Of a DNA stretch of 64,000 nt, positions 44,770 through 54,307 are shown piece after piece. The stretch spans positions 25,459 through 89,458 of the forward strand of contig CAZSXW010000008.1 of NCBI GenBank assembly GCA_964610385.1, given 5' to 3'. Below the pieces are notes generated by a model. It searched no databases. It was not told the DNA's origin and saw only the letters and a list, made by a program, of their open reading frames with translations. The DNA is from CAZBSE01 sp964610385 (GTDB lineage: Bacteria > Actinomycetota > Humimicrobiia > Humimicrobiales > Humimicrobiaceae). Every line of letters starts with the position of its first letter. Within the stretch, counting starts at the first letter, position 1. The position numbers were made by a program, and so were the translations under genes.

Positions 44770-44826
44770 TTGAAAGTGAGCTCAAAGCTCTTATCTTTCA
44801 GAAGAAGGGAGAAAGTTAAGATATAG
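44770..44826 (+). CDS. Candidate 18-residue micro-ORF before nusA
   Basis: AGGAGGAG (44759-44766), a very strong ribosome-binding site, is followed three bases later by TTG 44770 (or GTG 44776) and a short frame ending at TAG 44824-44826. The product would be MKVSSKLLSFRRREKVKI or its shorter version. It lies between recD2 and the nusA promoter. It could be a leader peptide, a remnant of a lost gene such as rimP, or a chance match; nothing in its sequence indicates function. Confidence 0.3.
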   Translation: MKVSSKLLSFRRREKVKI

Positions 44827-44838
44827 TCTGACTTGCAA

Positions 44839-44866
44839 TTGTATTTTTTCTGTTTTGTGATATACT
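44839..44866 (+). promoter_or_regulatory. Probable promoter for nusA operon
   Basis: TTGTAT (44839-44844) and TATACT (44861-44866) are 16 bases apart, and the -10 box is preceded by TGA, giving an extended -10. Transcription would start near 44873, about 30 bases before the terminator hairpin at 44905. A perfect TATAAT also lies at 44932-44937, just after the hairpin, but has no good -35 box. Confidence 0.5.
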
Positions 44867-44904
44867 CTTAACCAAATTTTAATGTGAATAGTAGTATAAG
44901 AATT

Positions 44905-44928
44905 AGTGGGGTTGCCCCACTTTTTTTT
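44905..44928 (+). terminator. Strong intrinsic terminator ahead of nusA
   Basis: AGTGGGG (44905-44911) and CCCCACT (44915-44921) form a seven-pair GC-rich stem with the loop TTG, followed by an unbroken T run to 44928. It is the most convincing terminator in the window. It either ends the proS-recD2 transcript or, given the promoter at 44839, acts as an attenuator in the nusA leader. Confidence 0.8.
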
Positions 44929-44960
44929 AGTTATAATTACAGTAAAAACGGGTGATAAGG

Positions 44961-46022
44961 TTGAATAAGAAACTTATGACAGCACTGGCAGAGTTGGAAA
45001 GAGAAAAAGGCATAAATATGGATACATTAATAGAGGCTTTAAAGATGGCCTTTGTTTCCGCCTATAAAAAAAATTACCAGGTGGAATATGACTGCCGTGT
45101 TGATATGAATAAAAAAACAGGAGAGATAAAAATATTTAAGATCCTTGATTCGGAGGAATCCGAAGGAGAAGAAAAGGAAGAGGGCTCTGAAGAAAGAAAC
45201 GAGATAGAAGTTACTCCGGATAACTTCGGAAGGATAGCTGCCCAGACAGCCAAGCAGGTGATAAGACAGAAGATCAAGGAGGCAGAGCGGGAGATAATGT
45301 ATGATGAGTTCAAGGACAGAGTGGGAGATCTTGTGACTGGTATAGTACAGCAGAGTGATGCCAGGTTTACTCTGGTGGATCTGGGTAAGGTAGAGGCGTT
45401 GCTTCCGCCGTATGAGCAGGTGCCAAGGGAGAGATACAAGCATGGGGAAAGAATAAAGTGCTATATCTCGGATGTAAGAAAAACCACCAAAGGGCCACAG
45501 GTAATAGTGTCCAGGACCCATACCGGTCTTATAAGGAAGCTTTTTGAACTGGAAGTCCCAGAGATCTATGAAGGAATAGTGGAAATAAAGAGTATCGCCA
45601 GGGAAGCGGGCTACAGGACAAAGATCGCTGTCAGTTCAAATGAAAAGAATATAGACCCGGTGGGTGCCTGCGTGGGGCCAAAGGGCTCAAGAGTAAAGAT
45701 GGTTGTTGATGAGCTTGGTGGAGAAAAGATAGATATAGTTGAATACGACGATGATATCGTTACATTTATTAAAAATGCGTTAAGCCCGGCAAGAGTCCTT
45801 AAGGTTTTGACCGATGAAGAGAAGAAATTTGCATTGGTTGTGGTCTCAAACGATCAGCTTTCACTGGCAATAGGAAGGGAAGGCCAGAATGCAAGACTAG
45901 CTGCCAAGCTGACCGGGTGGAAGGTCGATATAAAAAGCGAGGAGCAGTTTGAGGAAGAGCTTGATGAGGCCAGAGAGGAAAGATTGAAGACCAAGGAAGA
46001 AGATAAAAAGGCTGAGAAATAA
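44961..46022 (+). CDS. nusA: Transcription termination/antitermination factor NusA
   Basis: NusA binds RNA polymerase and modulates pausing, termination and rRNA antitermination. The 353-residue protein has the N-terminal polymerase-binding domain (LAELEREKGINMDTLIEALKMAF), an S1 domain (about 125-195, VGDLVTGIVQ), and two KH domains with VGACVGPKGSRVKMV and AIGREGQNARLAAKLTGW. A charged, acidic tail ends the protein. TTG 44961 gives the family start MNKKLMTAL; GTG 44952 is an alternative. rimP, which normally precedes nusA, is not in the 229-base gap. Confidence 0.94.
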   Translation: MNKKLMTALAELEREKGINMDTLIEALKMAFVSAYKKNYQVEYDCRVDMNKKTGEIKIFKILDSEESEGEEKEEGSEERNEIEVTPDNFGRIAAQTAKQVIRQKIKEAEREIMYDEFKDRVGDLVTGIVQQSDARFTLVDLGKVEALLPPYEQVPRERYKHGERIKCYISDVRKTTKGPQVIVSRTHTGLIRKLFELEVPEIYEGIVEIKSIAREAGYRTKIAVSSNEKNIDPVGACVGPKGSRVKMVVDELGGEKIDIVEYDDDIVTFIKNALSPARVLKVLTDEEKKFALVVVSNDQLSLAIGREGQNARLAAKLTGWKVDIKSEEQFEEELDEAREERLKTKEEDKKAEK

Positions 46023-46062
46023 AAGATTTAGATATATGGATAATATATAATTTTTAAAAATT

Positions 46063-48321
46063 ATGGATGATAAAAAGAAAGAAAGTAAAAAAAGAGAAAA
46101 AGAGGTAAAGAAGGCCAAATCAAAGGAAAAGACAGTGGTCAAAGCTGCAGCCAAGTCTAAAACTTCAGTCAAGGGCAAACCTAAGAAAACCGGAAAGTCA
46201 AAGGTAAAAGAGAGCAGTAAGGCAAAGACCACCAGAGAAAAGGCAAAGGCTGAAAAAAAGACTTCTCAAAAGGCAAAAGATAAGACTGAAATAAAGGCCA
46301 GGAAGAAAGAGAAAAAAGACGAGGCAAAAGCCAAAGAAGATATAAAAGCCGCCACTGTCGAAGAGACTCTAAAGCAGTCCAGGACAAAACTGGATTGGGA
46401 AGAGGCAAAGAGGCTGAGTATTAAGAGTGTAATCGATAAGGAACTGGATAAAGAAGAAAAAGAAGGCAGACTGAGGGCGAAATTAATTCAGAAGAGAAAA
46501 ACGACTCCGGCCGGTAAAGGAAAGGCCGACAAGGCACTAAAAGAGGAGCGGGCCGGCCAAAAAGAAAAAGTAAAGAAGAGGCCGGAAATAAAGAAAGTAA
46601 TCGAGATATCTGAAGGCATAACCATAAAGGAGCTATCAGAAAAGGTCAGTATACCTTCAAATGAGATGATAAAGATGCTGTTCGACATGGGTGAGGCCAT
46701 CAATATCAATCAGTCTTTAAGTAAGGACCTGATAGAATATCTATCCCACGAATATAACTTTAAATATTACATTGTAGGTTTTGAAGAAAAGCTGGATGAG
46801 GTATACAAGGATGACGAAAAGGACCTCAAGCCCAGGCCGCCGATTGTCACTGTTATGGGGCACGTCGACCATGGTAAGACCACGCTTCTTGATGCAATAA
46901 GAGAGACCAGTGTCGCGGTCAGCGAGGTAGGAGGGATAACCCAGCGTATAGGAGCTTATCAGGTCGATTATAAGAAGAAGAAGATAACCTTTATAGATAC
47001 ACCGGGTCATGAAGCGTTTACTTCCATAAGGGCAAGGGGTGCCAAGGTCACCGATATTGCCGTGGTAGTGGTTGCTGCCGATGACGGTATCATGCCTCAG
47101 ACGGTGGAAGCCATAGACCATGCAAAGGATGCCGGTGTAACAATAATAATCGCCATCAACAAGATAGACCTGCCTAATGCAAATCCTGATAAAGTAAAGC
47201 AGGGGCTTACCGAGCATAATCTGGTACCGGAAGAGTGGGGTGGAGATACAGTCTGTGTGGAGATCTCTGCCAAAAAGAGGACAAACCTGGATGAACTTCT
47301 GGAAATGATACTGCTGGTGACTGATTTAAATGAGGTAAGGGGAAATCCGGAATCTGAAGGTGCGGGGATTATAATTGAGTCAAGACTGGATAAGGGCCTG
47401 GGTCCCGTAGGCACCGTTGTGGTGAAAAGAGGGACTATAAAAGTGGGGGACTCTTTTATTACCGGAAACTCATCGGGCAGGATAAGGTCCATAAGGGATG
47501 AAAACGGCAGGAACATAAGGAAAGCAGTTCTTTCACAGCCGGTAGAGGTCACTGGATTTTCTTCCGCACCAAAGTCGGGAGATAAATTGTTCATACTTAA
47601 AAATGAAAAGGCGGCCAAGGGACTTCTGAGCAGAAAAGATTATGAAAAAAAGATGATGATGATAGCGGAATCCAGGAAAAGCATGAGTCTGGAAGAGCTA
47701 TACGAGCTTTCAAAGGAAACAGAAATAAAAACATTAAAAATAATTCTTAAGGCAGATTCAGACGGTTCGCTTGACGCAGTAGAGAAATCATTAAATCAAA
47801 TAGAAGAAGAAAAGATAAAGATAGATATCATACATAAAGCCATTGGAGCTATAAAAGAAAGCGATGTAATGCTGGCAGCAGCTTCCAATGCGATTATAAT
47901 CGGCTTTGGAGTGGTTCCGACTCAGAAAGCAGACGATCTGTACAAAAAGGAGAAAGTGGAAGTCAGGACCTATGAGGTCATTTATAAGTTGATTGATGAT
48001 ATAAAGCTTGCATTTAAGGGCATGCTTGAGCCGGAGGTAAAAAGGGTCGATAAGGGAAAGGCAGAAGTAAGAGAGATATTCAAACTGCCTAAGACGGGAG
48101 TGATTGCAGGATCTTACATCCTGGAAGGTGAAGTCGAAAGAGGCGACCAGGTAAATGTGTTAAGGGACGGTAAGGTCATTCATGAAGGTAAGGTTGCCAC
48201 TCTTCGTAGATTTAAGGAAGACGTTAAAAAAGTTGCTTCAGGTTATGAGTGCGGTATAAAACTGGAAGGATATCAGGACCTGGCCAAGGGTGATATGCTG
48301 GAATTTTATGTGATCAAATAA
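46063..48321 (+). CDS. infB: Translation initiation factor IF-2
   Basis: IF-2 is the GTPase that brings formyl-Met-tRNA to the 30S subunit. The 752-residue protein has a very lysine-rich disordered N-terminus (about 1-185), an IF2-N helix bundle (GITIKELSEKVSIPSNEMIKMLF), and the GTPase domain with GHVDHGKT (about 266-273), DTPGHEAF and NKIDLPNA. Domains II to IV follow and end at DMLEFYVIK. There is no clear ribosome-binding site before ATG 46063. The YlxR/L7Ae-type genes that usually sit between nusA and infB are absent. Confidence 0.96.
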   Translation: MDDKKKESKKREKEVKKAKSKEKTVVKAAAKSKTSVKGKPKKTGKSKVKESSKAKTTREKAKAEKKTSQKAKDKTEIKARKKEKKDEAKAKEDIKAATVEETLKQSRTKLDWEEAKRLSIKSVIDKELDKEEKEGRLRAKLIQKRKTTPAGKGKADKALKEERAGQKEKVKKRPEIKKVIEISEGITIKELSEKVSIPSNEMIKMLFDMGEAININQSLSKDLIEYLSHEYNFKYYIVGFEEKLDEVYKDDEKDLKPRPPIVTVMGHVDHGKTTLLDAIRETSVAVSEVGGITQRIGAYQVDYKKKKITFIDTPGHEAFTSIRARGAKVTDIAVVVVAADDGIMPQTVEAIDHAKDAGVTIIIAINKIDLPNANPDKVKQGLTEHNLVPEEWGGDTVCVEISAKKRTNLDELLEMILLVTDLNEVRGNPESEGAGIIIESRLDKGLGPVGTVVVKRGTIKVGDSFITGNSSGRIRSIRDENGRNIRKAVLSQPVEVTGFSSAPKSGDKLFILKNEKAAKGLLSRKDYEKKMMMIAESRKSMSLEELYELSKETEIKTLKIILKADSDGSLDAVEKSLNQIEEEKIKIDIIHKAIGAIKESDVMLAAASNAIIIGFGVVPTQKADDLYKKEKVEVRTYEVIYKLIDDIKLAFKGMLEPEVKRVDKGKAEVREIFKLPKTGVIAGSYILEGEVERGDQVNVLRDGKVIHEGKVATLRRFKEDVKKVASGYECGIKLEGYQDLAKGDMLEFYVIK

Positions 48322-48333
48322 CATATTGCGGTC

Positions 48334-48702
48334 GTGATAAAAGTGGATAGAATCAGAAAAGTTGAGATAGACTTGAAAAGAGAAATAAGCTTCATTGTCA
48401 ATAACAAGATAAAAGATCCCAGAATAGGATTTATAACAATAACTGATACTAAATTATCTACGGACTATAAATGGCTGGACGTTTTTTTCAGCGTTATGGG
48501 TGACGATGAAGAAATCTCAAGCAGCCTGAAAGTGCTTGATAAGTGCTGTGGATTTATAAAAAGAAATCTGCCTAAAAAATTGAGACTTAAAAATATGCCC
48601 AATATAAGATTTTTATATGACAAATCCATTGATGAAGGTATGAAAATATCAAATATACTGGATACTCTGGATAAAGGTGACCGGGATCAAAAAGGCGATT
48701 AA
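48334..48702 (+). CDS. rbfA: Ribosome-binding factor A
   Basis: RbfA is a 30S maturation factor with a KH-like fold. The 122-residue protein has VDRIRKVEIDLKREISFIVNNKIKDPRIGFITIT at the N-terminus and the strand-helix part KRNLPKKLRLKNMPNIRFLYDKSIDEGMKI. The start is GTG 48334. It is placed between infB and nrnA as in many Gram-positive bacteria; the stop abuts the nrnA start. Confidence 0.93.
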   Translation: MIKVDRIRKVEIDLKREISFIVNNKIKDPRIGFITITDTKLSTDYKWLDVFFSVMGDDEEISSSLKVLDKCCGFIKRNLPKKLRLKNMPNIRFLYDKSIDEGMKISNILDTLDKGDRDQKGD

Positions 48703-49689
48703 TTGGATATGAACAATCTGTATCAAAAGATAGCAAAAATAATAAACGAGAATAAGGATTTTTTAATTGTAATCCATGATTATCCAGACGGTGATTCACT
48801 TGGCTCGCAGGTAGCCTTGTACCAGCTTTTATCTCAGTTAAAAAAAGATGTCACATCTTTATGCAGCTGTGAACTACCTTACCAGTATAGTTTCCTGCCG
48901 GACCTTGATAAGATAAAAACGAGTATGGAAGAAATAGATCTTTCGGCCGGGGAGCATATCTGCTTTTGTCTTGACTGTGCCGATGAGAAAAGGATGAATA
49001 TAGACTTTGAGAAACTTAAAAAGAATGTAAAGTTAATAATAAATATAGACCACCATAAAAAAAACAGCAATTTTGGTGATTTGAATCTGGTAGATAGCAA
49101 AAGCTCCGCCACTGCCGAGATTATATATAAGATAGTAGAGAAACATTACAAGAATTATATAAATAATAATATGGCATTGGGGATCTACGTAGGAATACTG
49201 ACAGATACGGGTAAGTTTCAATACAGCAACACAAGTCCTATTGTCCATAAGATAGTGAGTGAACTGCTTCAATTTGATATTTCTCCTTCCAAAATCCATA
49301 AATATATTTATGAGAATGAGCCCCTGGCAAGGTTTAAGCTTATCCAGCTTGTTTTTGACAGGATAAAGAATATAGAGCCTTCGGGACTGATATACTCATA
49401 TATACTGGAAAATGATTTTAGGAAATTAAATCTGCCTTTTTCTGCCCAGGATGGGATAATAGCTATGCTCAGAAGTAAGGAAAAAGCAAAAGTAGCAGCA
49501 TTGATAAAGCAGACCGGTAAGGACAGTTATAAAATAAGCCTGCGTACTTCTGACAGCGGTGTTGATCTGATCAAAGTCGCTGCTGAATTCGGAGGAGGCG
49601 GTCACAAAATGGCGGCTGGTTACTCGGATAAGGGAAGTTTGAAGAAGGTAATAAGTAACCTGAAAAAAGCGGTGGAAGACAATATTTAA
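48703..49689 (+). CDS. nrnA: DHH/DHHA1 phosphoesterase, NrnA-like (oligoribonuclease / pAp phosphatase)
   Basis: NrnA degrades short oligonucleotides and 3',5'-pAp. The 328-residue protein has the DHH domain motifs IHDYPDGDSLGSQ (about 25-37), CLDCAD, INIDHHKKNSNFGD and a C-terminal DHHA1 domain with GGGGHKMAAGY. The start is TTG 48703 directly after the rbfA stop, with ATG 48709 as the alternative. Its expected cyclic-nucleotide link to the HD-GYP protein is only thematic. Confidence 0.92.
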   Translation: MDMNNLYQKIAKIINENKDFLIVIHDYPDGDSLGSQVALYQLLSQLKKDVTSLCSCELPYQYSFLPDLDKIKTSMEEIDLSAGEHICFCLDCADEKRMNIDFEKLKKNVKLIINIDHHKKNSNFGDLNLVDSKSSATAEIIYKIVEKHYKNYINNNMALGIYVGILTDTGKFQYSNTSPIVHKIVSELLQFDISPSKIHKYIYENEPLARFKLIQLVFDRIKNIEPSGLIYSYILENDFRKLNLPFSAQDGIIAMLRSKEKAKVAALIKQTGKDSYKISLRTSDSGVDLIKVAAEFGGGGHKMAAGYSDKGSLKKVISNLKKAVEDNI

Positions 49690-49693
49690 AACT

Positions 49694-50703
49694 ATGAACA
49701 ATATAAAAAGCAGGTCTTACCTGCTTGAAAATTTTGATGGAATAATACTGATAGACAAACCACCGGGTGTAGTATCTTATGATGTCATAAGGGAGATCAA
49801 AAAAGTTTTTTTTTAAATAAAATCGGGCACGCAGGTACACTTGATCCCATAGCAGACGGTCTACTGATCATTCTGATAAACAGGGCTACTAAATTATTCC
49901 ATTATTTTTCAGGTTTAAAAAAAGAATACGTGGCAGAAATAAGACTTGGAGTAGTCACCGACACCTGGGATCTTGATGGGAAAGTACTGGAAGAGAATAA
50001 GATAGGGAAAATAAATATTGATGAAGTATGTAGTATTTTAAAGAAGCTCACCGGTAAAAAAATGCAGATGCCGCCCAAATACTCAGCTATAAAGTTTGAA
50101 GGCAGGCCCTCATATCATTTTGCCAGAAAAGGCCTGAAGGTAGACCTTAGTCCAAGAATGGTAAATATTTATGATATCAAACTCGCCTCCCTGATGGATG
50201 ATCTTATTACTATAAAGGTAAGATGCGGTTCAGGTACTTATATCAGGTCCCTGGCTCATGAGATAGGAGAAATGATAGGCTGCGGCGCATCGGTCAAGAA
50301 GCTGAAAAGGACAAAGATAGGAGAATTTGATGTAAAGGACAGTATTGCTGTAAAGGATTTTATCAGGAAAAAAATGGCCGGAAATAATTTCAAATTCAGC
50401 CCCTGCCTTATATCCCTAAAAAAAATATTAGAGAAAAGTCCCAGTCTTTATATAAAAGACGAATATAGAAAAAGTATATTGAACGGCCATAAAGTAAAAA
50501 GCGAGATGTTACAGCCCGGTAAAATGAAAACAGGGACAGTACTTAAAAAAGAGGCTCTGGTTCAGATAAAAGACAGCAGGGGCAGACTTATGGCTGTACA
50601 CAGAGTACTGACCGATAATGCATTTTCGGATATTAAACAAAAAGGGATTACCCTGACAGGTAGTATAATAATTATTGAAGATCATAAAATATTAAATGAT
50701 TAA
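49694..50703 (+). pseudogene. truB: tRNA pseudouridine55 synthase TruB, frameshifted at a T run
   Basis: The N-terminal part begins at ATG 49694 (MNNIKSRSYLLENFDGIILIDKPPG) and runs into TAA at 49814-49816 just after a run of nine T (49806-49814). The rest continues in another frame from KIGHAGTLDPIADG, with the catalytic Asp in GTLDP, to the C-terminal PUA-like part ending at 50703. Ten T would restore a single frame with the expected VFFLNKIGHAG. All family motifs are otherwise intact, so this is a recent lesion, a sequencing or assembly error, or a slippage site. Neighbours nrnA and ribF are the usual ones. Confidence 0.85.
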
Positions 50704-50750
50704 AATACTATAGAAATATAAAAAGTAGATACAGACGACAGGAGATAAAA

Positions 50751-51707
50751 TTGGCGAAAGTCTTGGAACTTAAAAAGGTAGAAAATAGATATTTTAAGGA
50801 TAAAAAATCAGTTATAGTAATTGGGTTTTTTGACGGCGTCCATCTTGGTCACAGGAGGATAATCGAGACTTGTGTAAACAAAGCCGGAAGAATAAAAGGC
50901 ATAAGTATAGTACTTACTTTTAATCAGCCGCCAATAAATGTAATAAAGAACAGGATTTATAAAAAACTTATCATACCCTTTAGAGAAAAAATAAAGATCA
51001 TTGGAGATCTTGGAGTTGATTATATCGTAACTGCAGATTTTAACCCGGGCTTCCTGAAGCTTAAACCTGATAAGTTCTGTAGAGATATATTAATGAAAAA
51101 ATTTCATATAAGGGAGATACTGGTAGGAAGAGGATTTCGTTTTGGTTTTAATGCGGAAGGTGATGTCAGTTTTTTAAAGAGATTCTTAAAGCCTCTAGAT
51201 GTCAGGGTTGATGCGATACCACTTCTTAAAATACAGGGGGAAACGGTATCCAGCACCAATATAAGAAAATATTATTTCCGTGGTAATATTAAAAAGATAA
51301 GGAATCTGATGGGCAGAGACCCGCAGGTGGAGGGAAAAGTGATTAAGGGAGCCGGAAGAGGAAACAGGAGGCTCGGATTTCCAACTGCCAATATAAATAT
51401 CTCCCGGCTTTTCATTACTCCTAAAGACGGGGTCTATCTGGGTAAAGTAATGATATACGGTATTGAAGATAAACTGTATCCTGCTGTAATAAATATCGGA
51501 GACAATCCTACATTCAAAGACACGAAGAGGTGGGTAGAAACTTTTATAATCAACTTTGAAAAAAATATATACGGGAAGAAGATCAAAATCTTTTTTTTAG
51601 AAAGACTCAGAGATGAAATAAAATTCGAAAATGAGGAAAATCTGATAAAAAGAATGAAAATTGACTTGCAGTATGCACGTAAATATTTTAATATTAATCG
51701 CTGCTGA
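50751..51707 (+). CDS. ribF: Bifunctional riboflavin kinase / FAD synthetase
   Basis: RibF makes FMN and FAD. The 318-residue protein has the N-terminal FAD synthetase domain with IGFFDGVHLGHRRII (about 25-39) and VSSTNIRKY, and the C-terminal riboflavin kinase domain with GRGNRRLGFPTANI (about 203-216). The start is TTG 50751 with AGGAGAT upstream. There is no FMN riboswitch in the 47-base gap from truB. Confidence 0.95.
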   Translation: MAKVLELKKVENRYFKDKKSVIVIGFFDGVHLGHRRIIETCVNKAGRIKGISIVLTFNQPPINVIKNRIYKKLIIPFREKIKIIGDLGVDYIVTADFNPGFLKLKPDKFCRDILMKKFHIREILVGRGFRFGFNAEGDVSFLKRFLKPLDVRVDAIPLLKIQGETVSSTNIRKYYFRGNIKKIRNLMGRDPQVEGKVIKGAGRGNRRLGFPTANINISRLFITPKDGVYLGKVMIYGIEDKLYPAVINIGDNPTFKDTKRWVETFIINFEKNIYGKKIKIFFLERLRDEIKFENEENLIKRMKIDLQYARKYFNINRC

Positions 51708-51795
51708 ATTGTCGAGTGTCGAGATTTGATTAAATTGTAATTAGAATGTAGTTGTGATAAATTATAGTACGACATTTTCTAAGGAGTGAAGAAAG

Positions 51796-52065
51796 TTGAC
51801 ATTAGTGAAAGAAGAGAAGAAAAAAGTTATTGATAAATTTAAAATTCATGAAAATGATACTGGTTCTTCCGAGGTTCAAATAGCTATTCTTACAAAAAAG
51901 ATCAATAAGTTAAATGAACACCTCAAAATAAATAAAAAGGACCATCATTCCAGAAGAGGTCTAGTCATTATGGTAGGAAAAAGGAAAAGGCTACTGGAAT
52001 ATTTGAAAAATAATGATATGGGCAGGTATAAGAAGATCATAAAGGAACTTGGTTTAAGAAAGTAA
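51796..52065 (+). CDS. rpsO: Ribosomal protein uS15
   Basis: The 89-residue small-subunit protein matches the family: DTGSSEVQIAILTKKINKLNEHLK, DHHSRRGLVIMVGKRKRLLEYL. AAGGAG lies before TTG 51796. The pair rpsO-pnp is conserved. Confidence 0.98.
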   Translation: MTLVKEEKKKVIDKFKIHENDTGSSEVQIAILTKKINKLNEHLKINKKDHHSRRGLVIMVGKRKRLLEYLKNNDMGRYKKIIKELGLRK

Positions 52066-52125
52066 AACCCTTAACCCAACCTATTTTATTCATTTTAATA
52101 ACTTAAAGGAGATTATAGTAAATAT

Positions 52126-54279
52126 ATGGAAAGAAAATATGAAGTTAATATCGGTGGAAAGGTAATGTCCTTTTCCACCGGCAAGATAGCCAGGCAGGCA
52201 AATTCTATCCTGGTAAAGTTTGGTGGAAATGGAGTCCTTGTCACTGCTGTGATGAGTAATGAAACATCGGACAGTAAAGACTTTTTCCCCCTGGTAGTGG
52301 ATGTTGAAGAAAGAATGTATGCCGCAGGTAAGATACCCGGGGGGTTTTTTAGAAGAGAAGGAAGAGCAAGTGATAAGGCAGTTTTAAATGCCAGGCTGAC
52401 TGACAGGCCTTTGAGGCCGCTTTTTGACGAAAATATAAGAAATGAAGTACAGATAATCGCTACCGTACTTTCTTTTGACCAGATAAATCCTTATGATATC
52501 TCGGTAATAAATGGAGCTTCAATGGCTTTATGTATATCCGATATACCATTTAATGATCCTGTAGGCGCGGTTCGGATTGGTAAAGTGGGCGAAAGTTGGA
52601 TAGTAAATCCGGTTTACAGTGAAATTGATGAAAGTGTAGTAGATATAATAGTGGCGGGTACGGAAGAAGCAATACTTATGGTAGAAGCTGCAGGTAAAGA
52701 AGCTCCCGAGGAAGTGGTATTGGAAGCCATAGAAAAAGCCCATGATGAAATAAAGAAAATCGTAAGATTCCAAAAGGAGTTTGTGAAAAAGAATGCAGGT
52801 AAGAAACGGGAGGATATTTCAAGATTTGAATTAAATAAGAATGTCGAGAAAAGAGTAAGGAAACTTGCCGAAAATAAAGTACAGAAAGTCCTGAATGATA
52901 TTTTCAAATTATCCGCTGATGATAATAAGAAAGTCCTGCTTGAAGAGACCCAGAGGGGGTATTTCCAGGATAATGTTATGTTGATAAAAGATGAGGTGTA
53001 CAAGCAGATGGAGACGGAATTCCCGGAGGATAGAGAAAGTATTGAGGCAAGTTTTAAAGAGCTGGAAAGAGAACTTGTAAGGAAAATGATACTGACCAAA
53101 GAGATACGTACTGATGGAAGGGGTCTTGATGAGGTAAGGAAAATAAATTGTGAAGTGGGGCTTTTTCCGGAGACGACACACGGGATCGGTCTTTTTACCC
53201 GTGGAAAGACACAGGCTCTGACCATACTGGCTCTGGGTACCATAAGAGAAGCCCAGAAAATAGACAGTCTGGGAAAGGAAGAGTTTAAGAGGTATATACA
53301 TCATTATAATTTCCCGCCTTACAGCACAGGCGAGACCCGGCCGCTCAGAGGGCCGAGGAGAAGGGAAATAGGCCATGGAGCTCTGGCTGAAAAAGCTTTA
53401 AGGCCCATGATCCCCGATGAAGAAAAATTTCCATATGCTCTGAGACTGGTATCGGAGATCCTGGAGTCCAACGGTTCCACTTCTATGGCCAGCGTATGCG
53501 GGAGCACCCTTGCTCTGATGGATGCCGGTGTCCCCATAATGAATCCCGTTTCCGGTATTGCCATGGGTATGATAAAAGATGAGAAAAAAAACGGACGGTT
53601 TGTAATATTGAAGGACATACAGGGAATAGAGGATTTTTACGGTGATATGGACTTTAAGGTTGCAGGGACGAAAAACGGCATAACCGCGCTGCAGATGGAT
53701 ATGAAAGTAAAGGGTATTGATATCAATATCATAAAACAGGCACTGGAAAAGGCGCGGGAAGGAAGATTGTTCATACTCGACAAGATGCTGGAAGTCATAC
53801 CCCGGCCAAGGGAGAACCTGTCCAAATGTGCACCAAGAATCACCACTTTCAAGATTCCGAAAGAAAAGATAGGTGAGATCATCGGTCCGGGAGGTAAGAA
53901 TGTCAAAAGTATAAAAGAGGAATTCAATCTGGAAGAAATTGATGTAAGTGATTACAACGGGGAAGGAATAGTCTCTATAATCTCTTCCAATGATGAAGAC
54001 ATTGAGATGGCCAGAAAAAAAATAGAAAGCATGCTCAAAGGTATTGAAGATATAAAGAAGGGAGAGGAGTTCCTGGGTACCGTTGTGGGAATAACCAATT
54101 ACGGAGCTTTTATAAACCTGATTCCGGGAGTAGATGGGCTTCTTCATATATCGAAGGTATCAAATAAGAGAATAAAAGACGTTAAGGATTATTTAAAGAT
54201 AGGCGACAAGATTATGGTCAAGGTCAATAATATTGATCCCAGGACCAAAAAAATAGGACTTATCAGGACTGATATCTAA
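52126..54279 (+). CDS. pnp: Polyribonucleotide nucleotidyltransferase
   Basis: PNPase degrades RNA 3'-5' by phosphorolysis. The 717-residue protein has two RNase PH-like domains, the second with MDAGVPI, and the catalytic region FYGDMDFKVAGTKNGITALQMD (about 504-525). A KH domain follows (EIIGPGGKNVKSIKEEF, about 585-601) and a C-terminal S1 domain (LGTVVGITNYGAFINLIPGVDGLLHISK). Length is normal. AAAGGAG lies before ATG 52126. Confidence 0.97.
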   Translation: MERKYEVNIGGKVMSFSTGKIARQANSILVKFGGNGVLVTAVMSNETSDSKDFFPLVVDVEERMYAAGKIPGGFFRREGRASDKAVLNARLTDRPLRPLFDENIRNEVQIIATVLSFDQINPYDISVINGASMALCISDIPFNDPVGAVRIGKVGESWIVNPVYSEIDESVVDIIVAGTEEAILMVEAAGKEAPEEVVLEAIEKAHDEIKKIVRFQKEFVKKNAGKKREDISRFELNKNVEKRVRKLAENKVQKVLNDIFKLSADDNKKVLLEETQRGYFQDNVMLIKDEVYKQMETEFPEDRESIEASFKELERELVRKMILTKEIRTDGRGLDEVRKINCEVGLFPETTHGIGLFTRGKTQALTILALGTIREAQKIDSLGKEEFKRYIHHYNFPPYSTGETRPLRGPRRREIGHGALAEKALRPMIPDEEKFPYALRLVSEILESNGSTSMASVCGSTLALMDAGVPIMNPVSGIAMGMIKDEKKNGRFVILKDIQGIEDFYGDMDFKVAGTKNGITALQMDMKVKGIDINIIKQALEKAREGRLFILDKMLEVIPRPRENLSKCAPRITTFKIPKEKIGEIIGPGGKNVKSIKEEFNLEEIDVSDYNGEGIVSIISSNDEDIEMARKKIESMLKGIEDIKKGEEFLGTVVGITNYGAFINLIPGVDGLLHISKVSNKRIKDVKDYLKIGDKIMVKVNNIDPRTKKIGLIRTDI

Positions 54280-54307
54280 ATCTTTTATTAGCGAGGTACA
54301 CGGGAAG

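Noticed and set aside
43958..44785. 275-codon minus-strand ORF opposite recD2
   Set aside because: Fully opposite a conserved helicase gene, with no family features or ribosome-binding site; a codon-bias artefact.
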